Assembly (NCBI GenBank): GCA_004431415.1
Contig: QPMI01000168.1
Coordinates: 162,477-226,476 of the forward strand
Origin: Cyanophora paradoxa
Lineage: Eukaryota; Glaucocystophyceae; Cyanophorales; Cyanophoraceae
Direction: 5' to 3'
DNA length: 64,000 nucleotides
Shown: one piece after another, positions 23,375 to 34,833 of the stretch
Numbering within the stretch: position 1 is the first letter of the stretch
Layout: every line of letters starts with the position of its first letter
Position numbers and translations under genes: made by a program
Notes under the pieces: generated by a model
Told to the model about the DNA's origin: nothing
The model's input: the letters and a program-made list of their open reading frames with translations, nothing else
Databases searched by the model: none

Positions 23375-24973
23375 ATGTCGTCGGACGTAGTCGCCCCTCC
23401 CACACCCACGGCGCCCGTCGCGCCGATTCCGCTGCCGGAGAAAGCCGCACCCGCCGCCCCCATCCCCGCCTCGGAAGAAGCGCCCGCTCCCGTCGTCAAG
23501 AAACGTGCGCCATATCTTCGTCGCGGCGGTTTCGGCCTGTGCGGCGGTCGTCGTTTGCCTGACTGGTGGGCATTTCTGCAGCAGCGGCCGCGGCCGCGAC
23601 GGGGAGCCCTGTCAGCAAGGAGGCGCAAGACAAGGAGGCGAAAGGTCTTATGGCCGCCAACAAAATTGAGGTAAACTGCGCCGATGCCGCGTCGAGTGAG
23701 CGGGCACGTCCCGCGTACGCGGCGCATTCAGATGACGGCGATACTGCCCGGACGTGCTAGTCTGTGCAGATGTTGCATTTGCTGTGTATGACACGCCCGT
23801 AGCTCGATCCGCAGAGCATCATCCGCTGGAAAAACCCTGCAGTCTCGGGGACCTTCTTCGCCCTCATCAACGTGCGTGGCCGCTCCTTGTGGTGCCCACG
23901 AGCGGCTCCAGTAACGCCGCTGTCTTGCAGGTTGCATGGTATCTGCTCGCCATCCGCGGTGCGCGTCTTGGCCTCGTTGCCTTCGGACGCAGGCCAATCT
24001 GCGGTGACAGGCTGGACGCTGATTTCGCTCGTCTCGTGGATCCTGTTCGCCGAGGTCGCCGTGTGCTTTCTGTGTGAGTGCCGACGCGCGCACTGGCGCC
24101 CATCGTTCGCGGCTCCCCGCGCGCCTCTAGAGACAATAAAATCGGCTGCTGCAGTCGCGTCTGTGATTCGAGCCGCGCGCAGATGTGAACCTCTTCACTG
24201 TGATCTCGGAGGTCATTCTGAAGAAAAGCGTGAAGCGCCCGGTGTCCGGCCGGCAGGTTTTCGTCTCCCCGGATGTCATCCGCAGGTGGGCCTCCCAGGG
24301 CTTCCCGGCCCTCCACCGCCGTGCGCGTGCCCCTGGTATTGCCCAACGGCGCCGCGCGTCCTCCGCAGCCACCTGGACGCCCTCGTGCCCGTCCTGGAGA
24401 CGGTCGAGAACACTTTCAGTGCGCCCCGTGCAGTGCGCCCGCCGCCTCTGCCGCTCCGATCTTGAATCCGCGGCAGTGAACCTGCTGCTCGGCACGGACA
24501 ACCGCCTTGCCCTCCAGGTGCGCCGCTCTGTCGCCCAGCTCATCCCACCACCTCTCAATTGCTCTCCCCTCGGTTGCAGGGCATGGGCATCCTCCTCGTC
24601 ACTGCGGGTCAGCCCTCTGCTTTCATCACCGCCCCCTCGTCGCAGCGCCAGCCGCCGAGCTGAATTCGATCGTGCTCCCGCGCAGTCCTCGGCCAGTTCT
24701 TCTCGATCCTCAACCTCCTCTACTTCGCGTTCCTCGCCGCTTTCACCCTCCCGAAGCTCTACGAGTCCAAGAAGACCGAGGCGAGTCTACCGTCGTATCC
24801 CCTCGATAAATTCTGAGTTACCCGCGTAGATCGACCGCGCCTTCGACAACGGCATGAAGAAGGCGAGCGAGCTGAGGGCCAAGGCCGTCGAGAAGGCGGG
24901 CGACCTCAAGAAGCAGCTCAACGACCGCATCCCCCGGGGCGCCAACGTTGCGATTGAGAAGAAGAAGCAGTGA
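23375..24973 (+). CDS. Reticulon-domain ER membrane protein
   Basis: ATG 23375 opens a P/A-rich N-terminus (MSSDVVAPPTPTAPVAP). After introns the reticulon homology domain follows: SIIRWKNPAVSGTFFALIN (about 23814-23870), then AWYLLAIR, TGWTLISLVSWILFAEVAVCF (about 24010-24072), VNLFTVISEVILKK, a loop with LDALVPVLETVENTF, LLLGTDNRLALQ, and a second hairpin ILNLLYFAFLAAFTLPKLYE (about 24707-24770). The tail exon is helical and basic (FDNGMKKASELRAKAVEK) and ends KKKQ with TGA at 24971-24973, a dilysine-type ER signal. Two long hydrophobic hairpins separated by a hydrophilic loop, plus the W[RK]NPxxS motif, define the family, which shapes tubular ER. About eight introns are seen. Confidence 0.8.
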
Positions 24974-25392
24974 GGCAGCGACTCCGAGACTCGCAGCGGC
25001 TCGTCGGAGGCAGGCATCTCAAAAGCACGGCACTGCCGCAGCCACTTGTCGGAGTGCGACGCCGAATTCCGAGTTCTTACATATAGTATGCAGCTTTCAG
25101 TACTAGTGTTCCCATGCGGCGCCAGCCCTCTCGGCAACGTCTGTAAAGTATACGTATTCGTTGTCCAGCGGCGCAGGCAGCTGGGCGCTCGCATGTTGTA
25201 CAGCTTCATGGATGCTTTGTCATTGCAATCGCGGTACCTTCGTGTGCGACTACTTGGCCCAGTGGCAAGGTTAGGCGCGCCCCAGCGGCATGCCGCAGTA
25301 GCGCCCGCAGTGCTCGGCTGCGTCGCGAGCGCACGGTATGACTATAAGATTTGTACACGGGATTCGGGAGATTCATGGAGGGAGAGGGGAAA
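24974..25392. other. Intergenic between convergent genes
   Basis: About 420 bases with nothing coding that I can support. Confidence 0.4.
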
Positions 25393-28300
25393 TCAATACT
25401 GTGGGCAGCGAAGTCAGCGGAGCGCGGGGGCGCCGGCGGGGCAGACGTACGTTGTCAAAGGTCATGATGTTGGCGCCTCCTCCCATGCCGCCGCCCATGC
25501 CGCCGCCCATGGGGCCGCCCATGGCCATGCCGCCGCCCGGCATGCCACCGTAGCCCCCTCCTCCCATCTGCATGCCCGACGGCGCGAAGCCGCCGGGGGC
25601 GCCCATGCCGTGCATCCCGCCGAGGGGGTCGCTCATCTGCGAGGGCGCCTGGGCTCAGCGACGAGCGAGGGGACAGGACACGCCACAAAGGAGCGCCGCG
25701 CCTGCTTGTAGAGCATGAGCTTCATCTGGAGGAGCTTCTTCAGGTCCGAGAACATCGCGAGCTGCTGCAGCGAAGGCTCGTGCGTCTCCTGCGGGGGCGG
25801 CGAAGTGAGCGGATGGCGCCTCTGCATTTTACATGTTAGATGCGCCGGGGGAAAGGGGCGCGCCTTGATCTGCTTCTGCTTGTCGCGGAGGCCCTTCGAG
25901 TCCTTCTCGAGCTGGGCGATCCGCTGCTGGTACTGCTCCTTGAGCGACGAGCCGCGCGCCGCCCGCGCGTCGCTCTGCTTCTTCTGCTCCTCCGCCACTG
26001 CCGCGACGACGGGGCGAGCGTCGGCGCGCGCCCGCTGCGGCGAGAGCGGGACGAGCAGCCGGCTCGAAAGCCGCGCGCACCGCGCTCCTTGGCGACCTCG
26101 GTCATCAGCGCCAGCGAGTTGAGGTAGTGGAACGTCGACTCGTCCCGCCCGCACTCGTCCCGCAGCCCGCCCACCTCCGCCTCCAGCTTCGAGCGCTCCC
26201 TGCGCGGCGCGACCGGCTCGGCCCGGCTCCGCTCGGTTCGAGTTCTGGGGCGCGGAGAAAGCACACCCCTCGAGGCCGGCGGCGACGCCGTCGTACATCT
26301 GCTTCTTGTCGTTGTACTCCTGCTCGATCTCCTGGAAGGCCTGCCGCACGGTCCGCAGCTCCTTAATCTGGGGCGCCAGCTTCGACTTCCGCTCCTGCGG
26401 CCCGCGGCGTCAGCAGCGCGAGCGAACTCTTCCCAGCGGCGGGGGCCGGGGCCGGGGCGGGGGCGGGGGCGGGGTGGCTAAGAGCAGAGGAATCTCCGTC
26501 CGCGGTTTTGCAGGGGCGCGGGATCCCTCCCACCGGCCCCCGTTGAAACCGGACGCGCCCCGTGGGCGCCCCCAGCACGGAGGAAAGCGGACCTTGATCG
26601 CCTCGTTGATGCGCCCCACGATCTCGGAGACCTCCTCCAGCGTCTTGCCCTTCGTCTCGTCCACCTCCTGCTTGGCCGCCGAGACCTGCTCCAGGTTCTC
26701 CTGCGTCTCGAGGTACCCCGCCACGCCCCGCTTCGCCTCCACTGCCGAAACCCCGCGTCAGGCGCCCGGGCCCCCCTCTTCTTCTCGCGCGCGCGCGCGC
26801 GCGCGCGCACGGTCGCGGAGGAAGCCCTGCAGGTTCTGGTCGCGGGAGCGGAGGATCTGCTCGGTGCGGTCCAGGATGCCCCGCTCCGACGTCAGCTCCG
26901 CCAGCTCCGCCTTCATCTTCTTGTACTGCGCCGACTTCGTGCGCAGCTGGTCCGCGTACTTCTTGAACTCCGCGCCCTTCAGCACCCGCGGCATGCCTGA
27001 CGCCGCGCCGCCCGCCGCCGCCGTCAGGGGGCCGTCCCGTCCCCAGGAGGGGACGAAGGAAGCGCGGGCGGGACGGACCGGGCATGCCCTCGCGCTGCTT
27101 CTCGCGGTCGAGGATCTCCCGCTCGAGCTGCTTCTTGGACTGGAGGAGGTCGTCGAGGCGGTCAAGCACCGCCCGCTTCTTGTTCGCGACGAGCTTCGCC
27201 TGCTGCCGGAACGACGCCAGCTTCTCCTCGTTCGGGCTGCGGCGCGGAGCGGCGCCCCGCCCCGTTAGTTAGGGATCGAAGGCCGTCGCCTCTGGGGCTT
27301 CGAGCGCACTCGACGTATTTCGACTTCTTCTCGACCAGGGTCGCGATGTCCCGGTTCAGGCGCCGCACGGCGTCCTGCGCCCGCCCGCCGTCAGCGAGCG
27401 GGCCGGAAAGGCGGGGCGGGGCGGCGCGGGGCGGGGCGGCGCGCCTGCATCCCGTTGATGTAGGCCTCCGAGACCTGGACCTGCATAATCCTCTGGATCG
27501 AGTCCAGGCGCTTCGCCTTCTCCTCGATTTCCTGCGGGGGCGCGGACGCGGGCGCGGGCGCGGGCGTTGGTGCGGGCAAAGGGCGGGGGGGGCGAGGGCG
27601 CGCGGCGCGGAGGGCCCGGCGGACCTTCGGCAGCTTGTCATTGACGAGGTACCCCAACCGCTTCCGCTCCTCCTCTAATCTCGAGAGCAGCTCTTTCGGC
27701 TGGCCCTGCGCGGAATCGGCACTCGCCCCGCGCGCAGGTTCCCCCCGGCCTCTGCTCGCATCGCGGACCTGGTCCGCAGAGCGTTGGATCTCGCGAAGCT
27801 TCTGCTGGGATGAAAGGTACTTCTGTTCTGCTACGCTCAGGTCGTGCTGCTGTTTCCTTATGCTGCGCGGGCCCGGCGGCGTCAGGCGCTCGGAGGGCCC
27901 AGCGGCGCGTGGCCCCGCGGACCTCTCCTGGATGTTCTTAGACTCCTCCAGCTCTTTCCTGAGCGGCACGCAAATCTGATAGAGCTCATCGAAGTCCGGC
28001 TGCGCGGGGCAGCCGCAGGTGAGCCGAGGGGCGCGAGGGGCGGCGGGAGGCAGCGCGGCCCACCGTCGCGGTGAGCTGCTTCTTTAGCTTAGCGATCTTC
28101 TGCGTGAGCCCGTCTTTGTCGGTCTCCATCTGCTGAAGCTGCCGCTGCATCTCGTCGGGGTTCTTGCCCTCCCCTCGTAGCCGCTCCACCGCCTTGTGCA
28201 CTTCCTTGAACTCATTTTGGAGCTCCTTATGTTGTTGGTACACCTCGACGATGTCTGCGCGCGGCATTAGCTTGCATCGGCGGCGCAAAGGAACGGAGCG

Positions 28301-28813
28301 CGGCACGGCGCGGGGCGCGGCGGACCCTGGTCCTGGAAGAAGTTCTCGGGCACGGCCACCTCGGTGAGGAATCGTCCGAGGTAGGCGCGCTTCTGAAGCT
28401 TCTGGAAGTCCGTGAGGATGTACGTCAGTATGGGATAGATGAGCTCCCTGTCTCCGCTCCGTAACCTCATGCTGCGGGGGGCTCAGCGTTTGAACGCGGC
28501 GCGGCGCGTGGGCGGGCGGCACGCACGGATCAAGCGGCTCGCCGCGATAGTTCAGGATCTGGATGAAGTTCGTCATGCGCTGCACAGTGATGTCCGGCGG
28601 CTCGTCCCGCAGGTCCCGGGCTTGCCGGCTGTCCAGCGCGGCGAGCACATCGTTAAGCAACTGCAGGAGCTCCTGTGGTGTCTTCTCATCGAAGGAGACG
28701 AGCGTGAGGTCCTTGTAGAGCGGCGCTTCGTTCAGGCGGTCGACGATGAATTTGACCTGCGCGAGGCGCCTCAGCTTGAAGCCATACGGTGTGCAAACGG
28801 GTTGAGCATGACA
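25393..28813 (-). CDS. IFT81: Intraflagellar transport protein IFT81
   Basis: Minus strand. The first full exon reads VKFIVDRLNEAPLYKDLTL, then SFDEKTPQELLQLLNDVLAA and QRMTNFIQILNY: the calponin-homology-type tubulin-binding domain of IFT81. The next exons contain LQKRAYLGRFLTEVAVPENF. Everything after that is long charged coiled coil (for example YQQHKELQNEFKEVHKAVERL, LQQMETDKDGLTQKIAKLKKQL), ending in a Gly/Met-rich stretch and TFDN, with TGA at 25393-25395. ATG 28813 or 28808 is the likely start, with one small intron before VKF. IFT81 with IFT74 carries tubulin in IFT-B trains. Introns are very GC-rich, with (GGGGCC)-like runs at about 26440-26475 and a (GC) run at 26785-26812. Confidence 0.9.
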
Positions 28814-29070
28814 TCCCTGCCGCCGCAGCTGGGCCTTCGCGCGCCCAGCTACGCGTAGCTAGCGTTCCAAATAAAACCGCGCAGGCGAGTTGCTGGTCGC
28901 ACCTGCGCCATCGCCGCAGCTAGCTGAGCGCCTCAGATGCCCTCCCGGCTCGCTGCTCTGCCCGGCCTATTTCGCAGCACCACTCGTGCTCGTACCCCTC
29001 AGTTTCGTACTGTGTCGGAGGTCTCAGGCTCGACCCAGAGTCGTCACTAGTCCCAACAGACTGCCCAGCG
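28814..29070. promoter_or_regulatory. Divergent promoter region, IFT81 / coiled-coil gene
   Basis: 257 bases between two divergent starts, with a GCTACGCGTAGCTAGCG palindromic word at about 28849-28865. If the neighbour is co-expressed it may be a ciliary gene. This is an inference from position only. Confidence 0.35.
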
Positions 29071-31183
29071 ATGCAGGGCGGCCTTTCGGGGTCGTTTGGG
29101 CCGCGCGTGCCCGGCACAGCAAGCCCCGTCGTCCGCAAAGTCATCCGGGTGCGCTGCCGTCGCTGCCGTCGCTGTCGTCGCAGCCTTCGCGGTTTCGCGT
29201 ACACGGTCGACCTCCGCGCAGGGCGGAACCCCGTCCTCATCACCCGGTTCGACCCCGAGGTCGTCCTCACGCGACCTTCTCGCGGCCCCAACGGTGCGAG
29301 CGCGATGCAGCGCGGCTAGCGGTGGCAAGTATATAGGAAGCGCGGTTTCTTGCCGTCGCAGCTGGGCGCGTCCGAGCGTGGGGGGCGACCTGACTCACGC
29401 TTCGCAGGGCGGCGCGGGCGGCGTCTCGCCCTTGCGCGGGGCGATTCCTCCCGTGGACCTGCCGCCCGCGGTGCAGAGGAACCCGAGCGAGGCGACGAAG
29501 TCGGTTGCGATCAACAGCGACGGGGCGAGGAAGCCGGGCCTCCCTATGCCCAAGCTGGAGCTCTCTCGCCTGAAGCCCGCCAGCGGCCCCACGTCGCCGG
29601 ACGCGCGGACGCCCGCCCACGGGCCGCGCTCAGTCGACTCGCCCAGCTCCTTCGCGTCCCCTGCCAGCGGCTCCCGCCGCTCGGGCGGCCCCGGCCTGGG
29701 CCGCAAGGCGTCGGGGCGCTTCGCGCGCGTGCTGAGGCCCGAGCACGTCGAGAGCCGCATCGCCGCCACGCAGAAGTTCGCGGCGCAGCTCGAGGCGATG
29801 CTGGAGGGGGTAGACGCTGAGCTGGGCGCCCTCCAGGCCTCCATGGCCCACGGGCCCGCGCACCGCTCTTCTCTCGGCACCCAGTTCCTCTCCTGCCTGT
29901 ACCTGGAGCCCAAGAACGGCCCCCACGCCGCCGCCTCCGCCTCCGCCTCCGCCCCGGCCCCAGCCGAGCCGCCCTCCTCCTCCGTCGCTGCGCTGGTCAC
30001 CGCCCGGGGGCCCCACGTGACTTCTCCCCCCCGGAACGCCGGCCTGCACCCGCGCGGGTCGTTCCAGAGCCCCCCTCCGCACGCGCCGCACGGGCCCCGC
30101 GAGTCCCGCTCCGACGCCCTCGCCCGCCTCGTCAACATGAAGGCCGAGCTCACCGCCCAGGCGCGGGCCCCGTACCCCCGTTTCGATCCCCTCCCCTGAC
30201 TGACCCGGGTACCCCTCTCGCAGCTCGCCGTGCTCTCGATGGCGCGCGTGTACGCCCCCGTCACGACGGACTCTGAGTCGGACGAGGAGGAGGGGGAGGG
30301 GGAGGGGGACGCGCCGGCCCCGCCCCCGCGCTCTTCCTCTCGCGCGGAGGCGGCGGCGGCGAGCCCGCAGTCCCAGAGCGACAGTCAGCGGAGCCTCAGC
30401 GCGGAGGGGACGCCCCCGCCCCCGCCCCCGCCCCCGCCCCCGCCTGCGCGCGGGGCGATGGCCATGCCTTCGGCGCTCGCGATGGCCGAGTCCGATCCGC
30501 CCCTGGAGACGCCGCGCCGGCCGCCGACGGCCGCCGACCGGCTGGAGGCGCTGGCTTCCGAGCGCTCCGCCCTCCTCGAGCGCCTTGCCAGGCTCGACGC
30601 CGCCGCCGCCGCCCTCGGCGCCCCGGCCCCGGCGCCCCCGCCCCTGCCCCTACCCTTCCCCCGCCCAACCCCCGCGGCCGTCTCCGAAGCCGCCCCCGCC
30701 CCCGAGGCGCCCTCTGCCCCCGCCCCCTCCCTCGCCTCCGCTCCTTCCACGACCCCGCCTCCCGCTCCCGCCCCGCCCTCGGCCCCCGCCCCCGCCCCGG
30801 CCCCGGCCCCCGCCCCAGCGCGGCGCGTTCTCCCGACCCGGATCCCCTTGCCGGCCGGCGCTCGCACCGGCGCGCGCCCCCCGGGCCTCATCATGACCCT
30901 CAAAGCCGAGAACGAGGTGCGATCGGCCGCCCCCGCGAACCCCGTACCCCGCCTTCGTTCCCAATACCCCGGGCAGGCGCTTGCGTGCGAGGTGGGGTCG
31001 CTGGAGGCTGCGGCGCGGGAGCTCGTTGCCCACGTCCGGTCGCTCGAGGAGGAGAACGCCGACGTGCGGCCCGCCCCTTCCTTCGATTCTGAGGCGAACA
31101 AGCGCTTAAACGTGCGCCCTTCGCAGCTCCGGAGCAGGCTGGTCGAAGCGCTTTCGGATCCCCGCCTCGCGAGCGACTCCTAG
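29071..31183 (+). CDS. Low-complexity coiled-coil protein, unknown function
   Basis: The proposed start ATG 29071 gives MQGGLSGSFGPRV. After an intron ending at about 29409, a long exon encodes a P/S/R-rich region (KPGLPMPKLELSRLKPASG) and a predicted coiled coil (VESRIAATQKFAAQLEAMLE). A further exon from about 30225 has an acidic E/D-rich patch, a polyproline tract at about 30411-30446, and a second coiled coil (ADRLEALASERSALLERLARL). The last exons join as MTLKAENE, VGSLEAAARELVAHVRSLEE, ENAD, LRSRLVEALSDP and stop TAG at 31181-31183. No family is recognised. Exon joins are approximate, and the C/G-rich composition makes long frames unreliable evidence. The helix-friendly heptads near both coiled coils support a real gene. 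Confidence 0.5.
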
Positions 31184-31513
31184 CCTGCCCGCGTCGATCG
31201 CGATCCCGACCCATGGCCACATCCCGCTGCTGCTTGCCTGCCAGCCGTATCGCACTGCCCTCGCTCTAGCTCTTCGAACAGGCAATCACGCTATAGCTAC
31301 TGGATCAACGACTTCGACCTCCATGCAATTCAGATGCGAAAAGACGGGGCGGGGGATCGGAGGGTCTAACTAGGTGCATGAACAGAGCAGTGAAGGGAGA
31401 GGGAGAGAGGGCGAGGGCGAGACTGGATGAGGGGGAGGGGGGGCAGATGCTGGCAGCTCGGAAGAGCTCGGGAAGGCGCGCATGGGAATGTGCGGCAACG
31501 AGGCGCCGCCCTG
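31184..31513. other. Intergenic between convergent genes
   Basis: 330 bases; nothing coding seen. GGGAGAGGGAGAGAGGGCG purine-rich repeats lie at about 31398-31420. Confidence 0.4.
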
Positions 31514-32067
31514 CTATTCGTTGTTGTTCAATCGTTCGATAAGAATGCGCTGCTCCTGCTCTACCTTCACGAGAGATTCGTACTCCGCAATGTACCTGCC
31601 GATTCGCTCAGCGGCCGCCAAGCTGACACGCGCCTGGTGCAGCAGTCTCACCGGTCTAGTTCGGAGGTCTTCTCGTTTATTTGACTTTGCATCTCTGCCC
31701 GCTTGCGTTTGCGTGCTTCCGCCTCGCCCTCCACACGGTTCCGCAGCCCGATGGCCTGTGGCGGCGCAAGCTGAGCCGGGGTGCGGCTCGCAAGCTAGCG
31801 CGGGCCATTACCTTGAGCTTCTCCTTCTCGATCTTCTGAGAGAACTCTTCCACGGATGTCAGCAGCGACTGGACCTTCTCATGGAAGAGCGAGGTCTCTG
31901 CGGCGCCAAACACATGAGCGACGCCGTGGCCCAGCATGCGGCCCCCACGCACTGTCAACAAACGCCTTGCACTCATCCTGGAGCCGCTCTGTCTCCTTGA
32001 ACTTCTCCGGGTCGAGGATGCGGATCTGGTACGACTCGTCGAACGAGATTGTCGTCCGGTCGTCCAT
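31514..32067 (-). CDS. IFT20: Intraflagellar transport protein IFT20
   Basis: The minus-strand exons read MDDRTTISFDESYQIRILD, then PEKFKETERLQDECKAFVD, the typical IFT20 start (xDExxxIRxLDPExxxxTxxLxxECxxFVD). They continue with FHEKVQSLLTSVEEFSQKI, EKEKLKVMA, IGLRNRVEGEAEARKRKR, and the final exon ends in VEQEQRILIERLNNNE with TAG at 31514-31516. The product is about 130 residues, as expected for IFT20, an all-coiled-coil IFT-B subunit that also links the Golgi to the cilium. The first ATG in the frame, at 32067, is chosen. Three introns are seen. Confidence 0.87.
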
Positions 32068-32757
32068 GCCGACTAGCGGGAACACTCAGGTAGCTCGCCT
32101 GCTTCGCTGCACGCCCGCTGCTACTGTCCTGCGTTTGCTAGCTAGAGCTGCTAGTTCGCTCTTTTGGGCTTTCCCCCCCCCCCTCGCGTTCCCGCCCCCC
32201 CCCCCCCCCCCCCCCCCCCCCGCTCCCACTCCTTGATCTCGCGCCACCAATGCGAGCTGACTGCGAGCAGCTGCGAGCTGACTGAACTCATCGAGTCTTG
32301 AGCACTCGGCCCCCACAGTCATCGCCCCCACCGCTCGGCCCATCGCGCGCGGCTAGGCTGCCTGATCATGGCCCCCGCCCCCGCCCCCGCGGCTGCTGCA
32401 CCCGCACCTCCCACCCCCCCGATCCGCGGCCAAGAATGGTGGAAGGAAGGCAGGCAATTGAGGCATTGAAGACACAGGCTTACAGATGAAGAGGTGGGCC
32501 TGGTCTCGGCATGAAGGTCAACGGTCGGGCCGACCAGTCCCGGCGGGAAGCTGGCGGTCGTCTCCCATGTTATGGGCGCGACTGCGCGACGCGAAAACAT
32601 CGGCGCTGGGATCGGAACCGGAAGAAGAGGCGCCAAAGCTCACCAAGCAGCGAACATTTACGCGTGCTTCGACTCCTTGCGCGACTCGCGGCGCTTGGCC
32701 ACGGACGACGCGCCTGCGATCGCTCGTCGGATGCAGCGGAGGCAAAGAGACGCGCTG
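32068..32757. other. Intergenic with long poly-C tract
   Basis: A nearly pure C tract of about 45 bases lies at 32174-32221. The remaining sequence is GC-rich and upstream of IFT20. No exon is supported. Confidence 0.4.
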
Positions 32758-33924
32758 TTAGTTATCAAAGAACGCACGCTTCTCCTTCTGGGCCTTGGCG
32801 CGCTGGGAGACGATCTTGTGGAACTCGGCGGCAGCGGCGCGCGACTTGGCGGCCTTGGCCTTCTTGAGGGAAAGGCGCCTTCGCGAGAAAGAAACGCTCA
32901 GGTAACGAAACTATCGCAAAGCAGAACGCGAGGGCGGACCTGCGCTTGCGCTGGAGGGTGATCGGGGTCACCAGGCGCTGGATCTTGGGCGCCTTCGAGC
33001 GGGCCTTCTTGCCCTCCTTCGCCGGCAGCTCGCGGCGAATGACGTACTTCCGGACGTCGTCATCCTTGGTGAGGTTCTGCGCACGAGAGCGAAGGAAGCA
33101 CTCAGCCACGGCACACTCGGCTGTGCGGGAGAGGCGGGGCGCGGCTACGCACGAAGAGCTTGCGGATCTTCGACGCACGCTTGGGGCCAAGGCGGCGGGG
33201 GATGTTCTTGTCAGTGAGCCCGGGGATCTCGCCCTCGCCCTTCTTCACGACGACGAGGTTGAGGACCGACAGGTCGGCGCTGACGATGCAGCCGCGAACG
33301 GACTTGCGCTTGCGCTCGCCGGTGCGGCGGGGGCGGTAGCACGAGTGGCCTGCGCGCGAACGCGCGGGGCGACGCTAGTCAGACTTCGCCCTGCAATCGC
33401 GTCGGACGCCCCGCCACAGCCCCTGCCCAGCCGCCGCTACTACTGCTGCATATCCGCTGCAAGATCGTCCGCATCCAGAAAGCTAGCGCCGCCGCGTGCT
33501 CTCCGATCGCCCGCTTCGCTACATGCGCACCCTTGTCGAGCAGCAGGCGGACACGGCCCGGGATCAGGATGCCCTGCTTCATCGGGAAGCCCTGCTTGTC
33601 GTTGCCGCCGGAGATGCGAGCAACGTAGCCCTTCCACTCGTCCCCGAGCTCGTCCAGCTCCACCTCGGTGGACATCCGCTTGTCCAGGAACAGGCGGCTG
33701 GGAGGGCGCACCGCGTGTGAGCATAACCGGCCTCACGCGCACGCTCGCTATGCGCTGCGGCGTCGCTGCACGGCACGGGCGGGGCTCACATCTTCTTCTC
33801 ATCATCGATCTCGAAGAGCTTCTGCGCTCCCGTAACGGGATAGGAGAAGTTGATCTGCGCCGCACAGCGTGAGCGCCCCTGCCGCCTGCTGGCCGCAGCC
33901 GGACCCGCGCCGTGTTACCTTCAT
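32758..33924 (-). CDS. RPS6: 40S ribosomal protein eS6
   Basis: ATG-AAG at 33924 is followed at once by an intron. Then come [148 protein letters not shown] and a basic tail ending FFDN with TAA at 32758-32760. This is an essentially complete eS6. The first exon of only two codons plus a long first intron is a common ribosomal-protein gene arrangement. The C-terminal phosphorylated serine cluster of animals is not obvious here. About five introns. Confidence 0.94.
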
Positions 33925-34833
33925 TTTGCCTGCGAATGGCGCTAACAGCGCGCGTACCCCTAAAACCCCGCCCACTTTGCAGGAGCCACCCGGGCCAGTT
34001 CGAGGTCGTGTTTTCGCATCTGCTGCCTCTGTACTAGCTGGCCGACACGCGCCAGCCCCGGCCCCGATCGCACGCAGGCGCGTCGTCCGCCTTCCGAACT
34101 CTAGCTTGCCGCCCGGCGTGTTCCCGCTCTGGACGCAGGACGAATGCGCCGCTACGCACATGCACACGCTCGCCGCGCGCATACGCTCGCCGCGCCGGCG
34201 CCAGCCGTGGACAAGTACTAGCTATAGTCCGGGTTCGACGCCGCGCACGGCTCCCCGCGCTGGTCCGAATCCTGCGTACGCTAACTCTATTTCTCCGCCT
34301 CGCCGCTCCCACAGATTGCCCGCGCTCACTGCCGCGCGGAGCGAACGTAGCGCTAGCGCTAGCTATAGCGCTTGCGCGCGAGCGAGCGCCGGCCGTTGTG
34401 ATCGTTATGCTCAGCTGCTGAAGGTCGTGGACGGCGAGCCCTGGTTCCGAAGTTCTGAGTCCTGAAGCCTCCGCAGCGGCTTCCGCGCCGGCGGCGGACT
34501 CCTCGCGGCCGCGGCCGTCACGGCGTGCCTTCGACGTCGTCCCTGCACTGCGGCACGCGGACGCACCCCTCCGGGACCCCCGCATGGCGCTCGCCGCGCG
34601 AGCCTCGGACGGCGGCTATAGCCAGCGCTGCTGGCTCGCGGGTGCCACTGTGGCCCCTCTAGATCTAGATCTTGCCCCAGCCTGAACCCCCTGAACCCCC
34701 TCAGGGGCCTAGCCTAGTAGCCTAGTAGCAACCACAGTCCCATCCCATGCCCCAGTCCCATGCCATGATGCTTGCAAGCTTAAGAGTGCACTGCGGCAGG
34801 AGGCTATATCTGCAAGAGTTTATATAGCTAGCG
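33925..34833. other. Intergenic, with AGCGCTAGCGCTAGC palindromes
   Basis: About 900 bases upstream of eS6 and downstream of the LRR-TIR gene. AGCGCTAGCGCTAGCTATAG lies at 34350-34369 and CTAGATCTAGATC at about 34657. CCTGAACCCCCTGAACCCCC is a short tandem repeat at about 34681-34700. Open frames here lack any protein motif. Confidence 0.45.
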
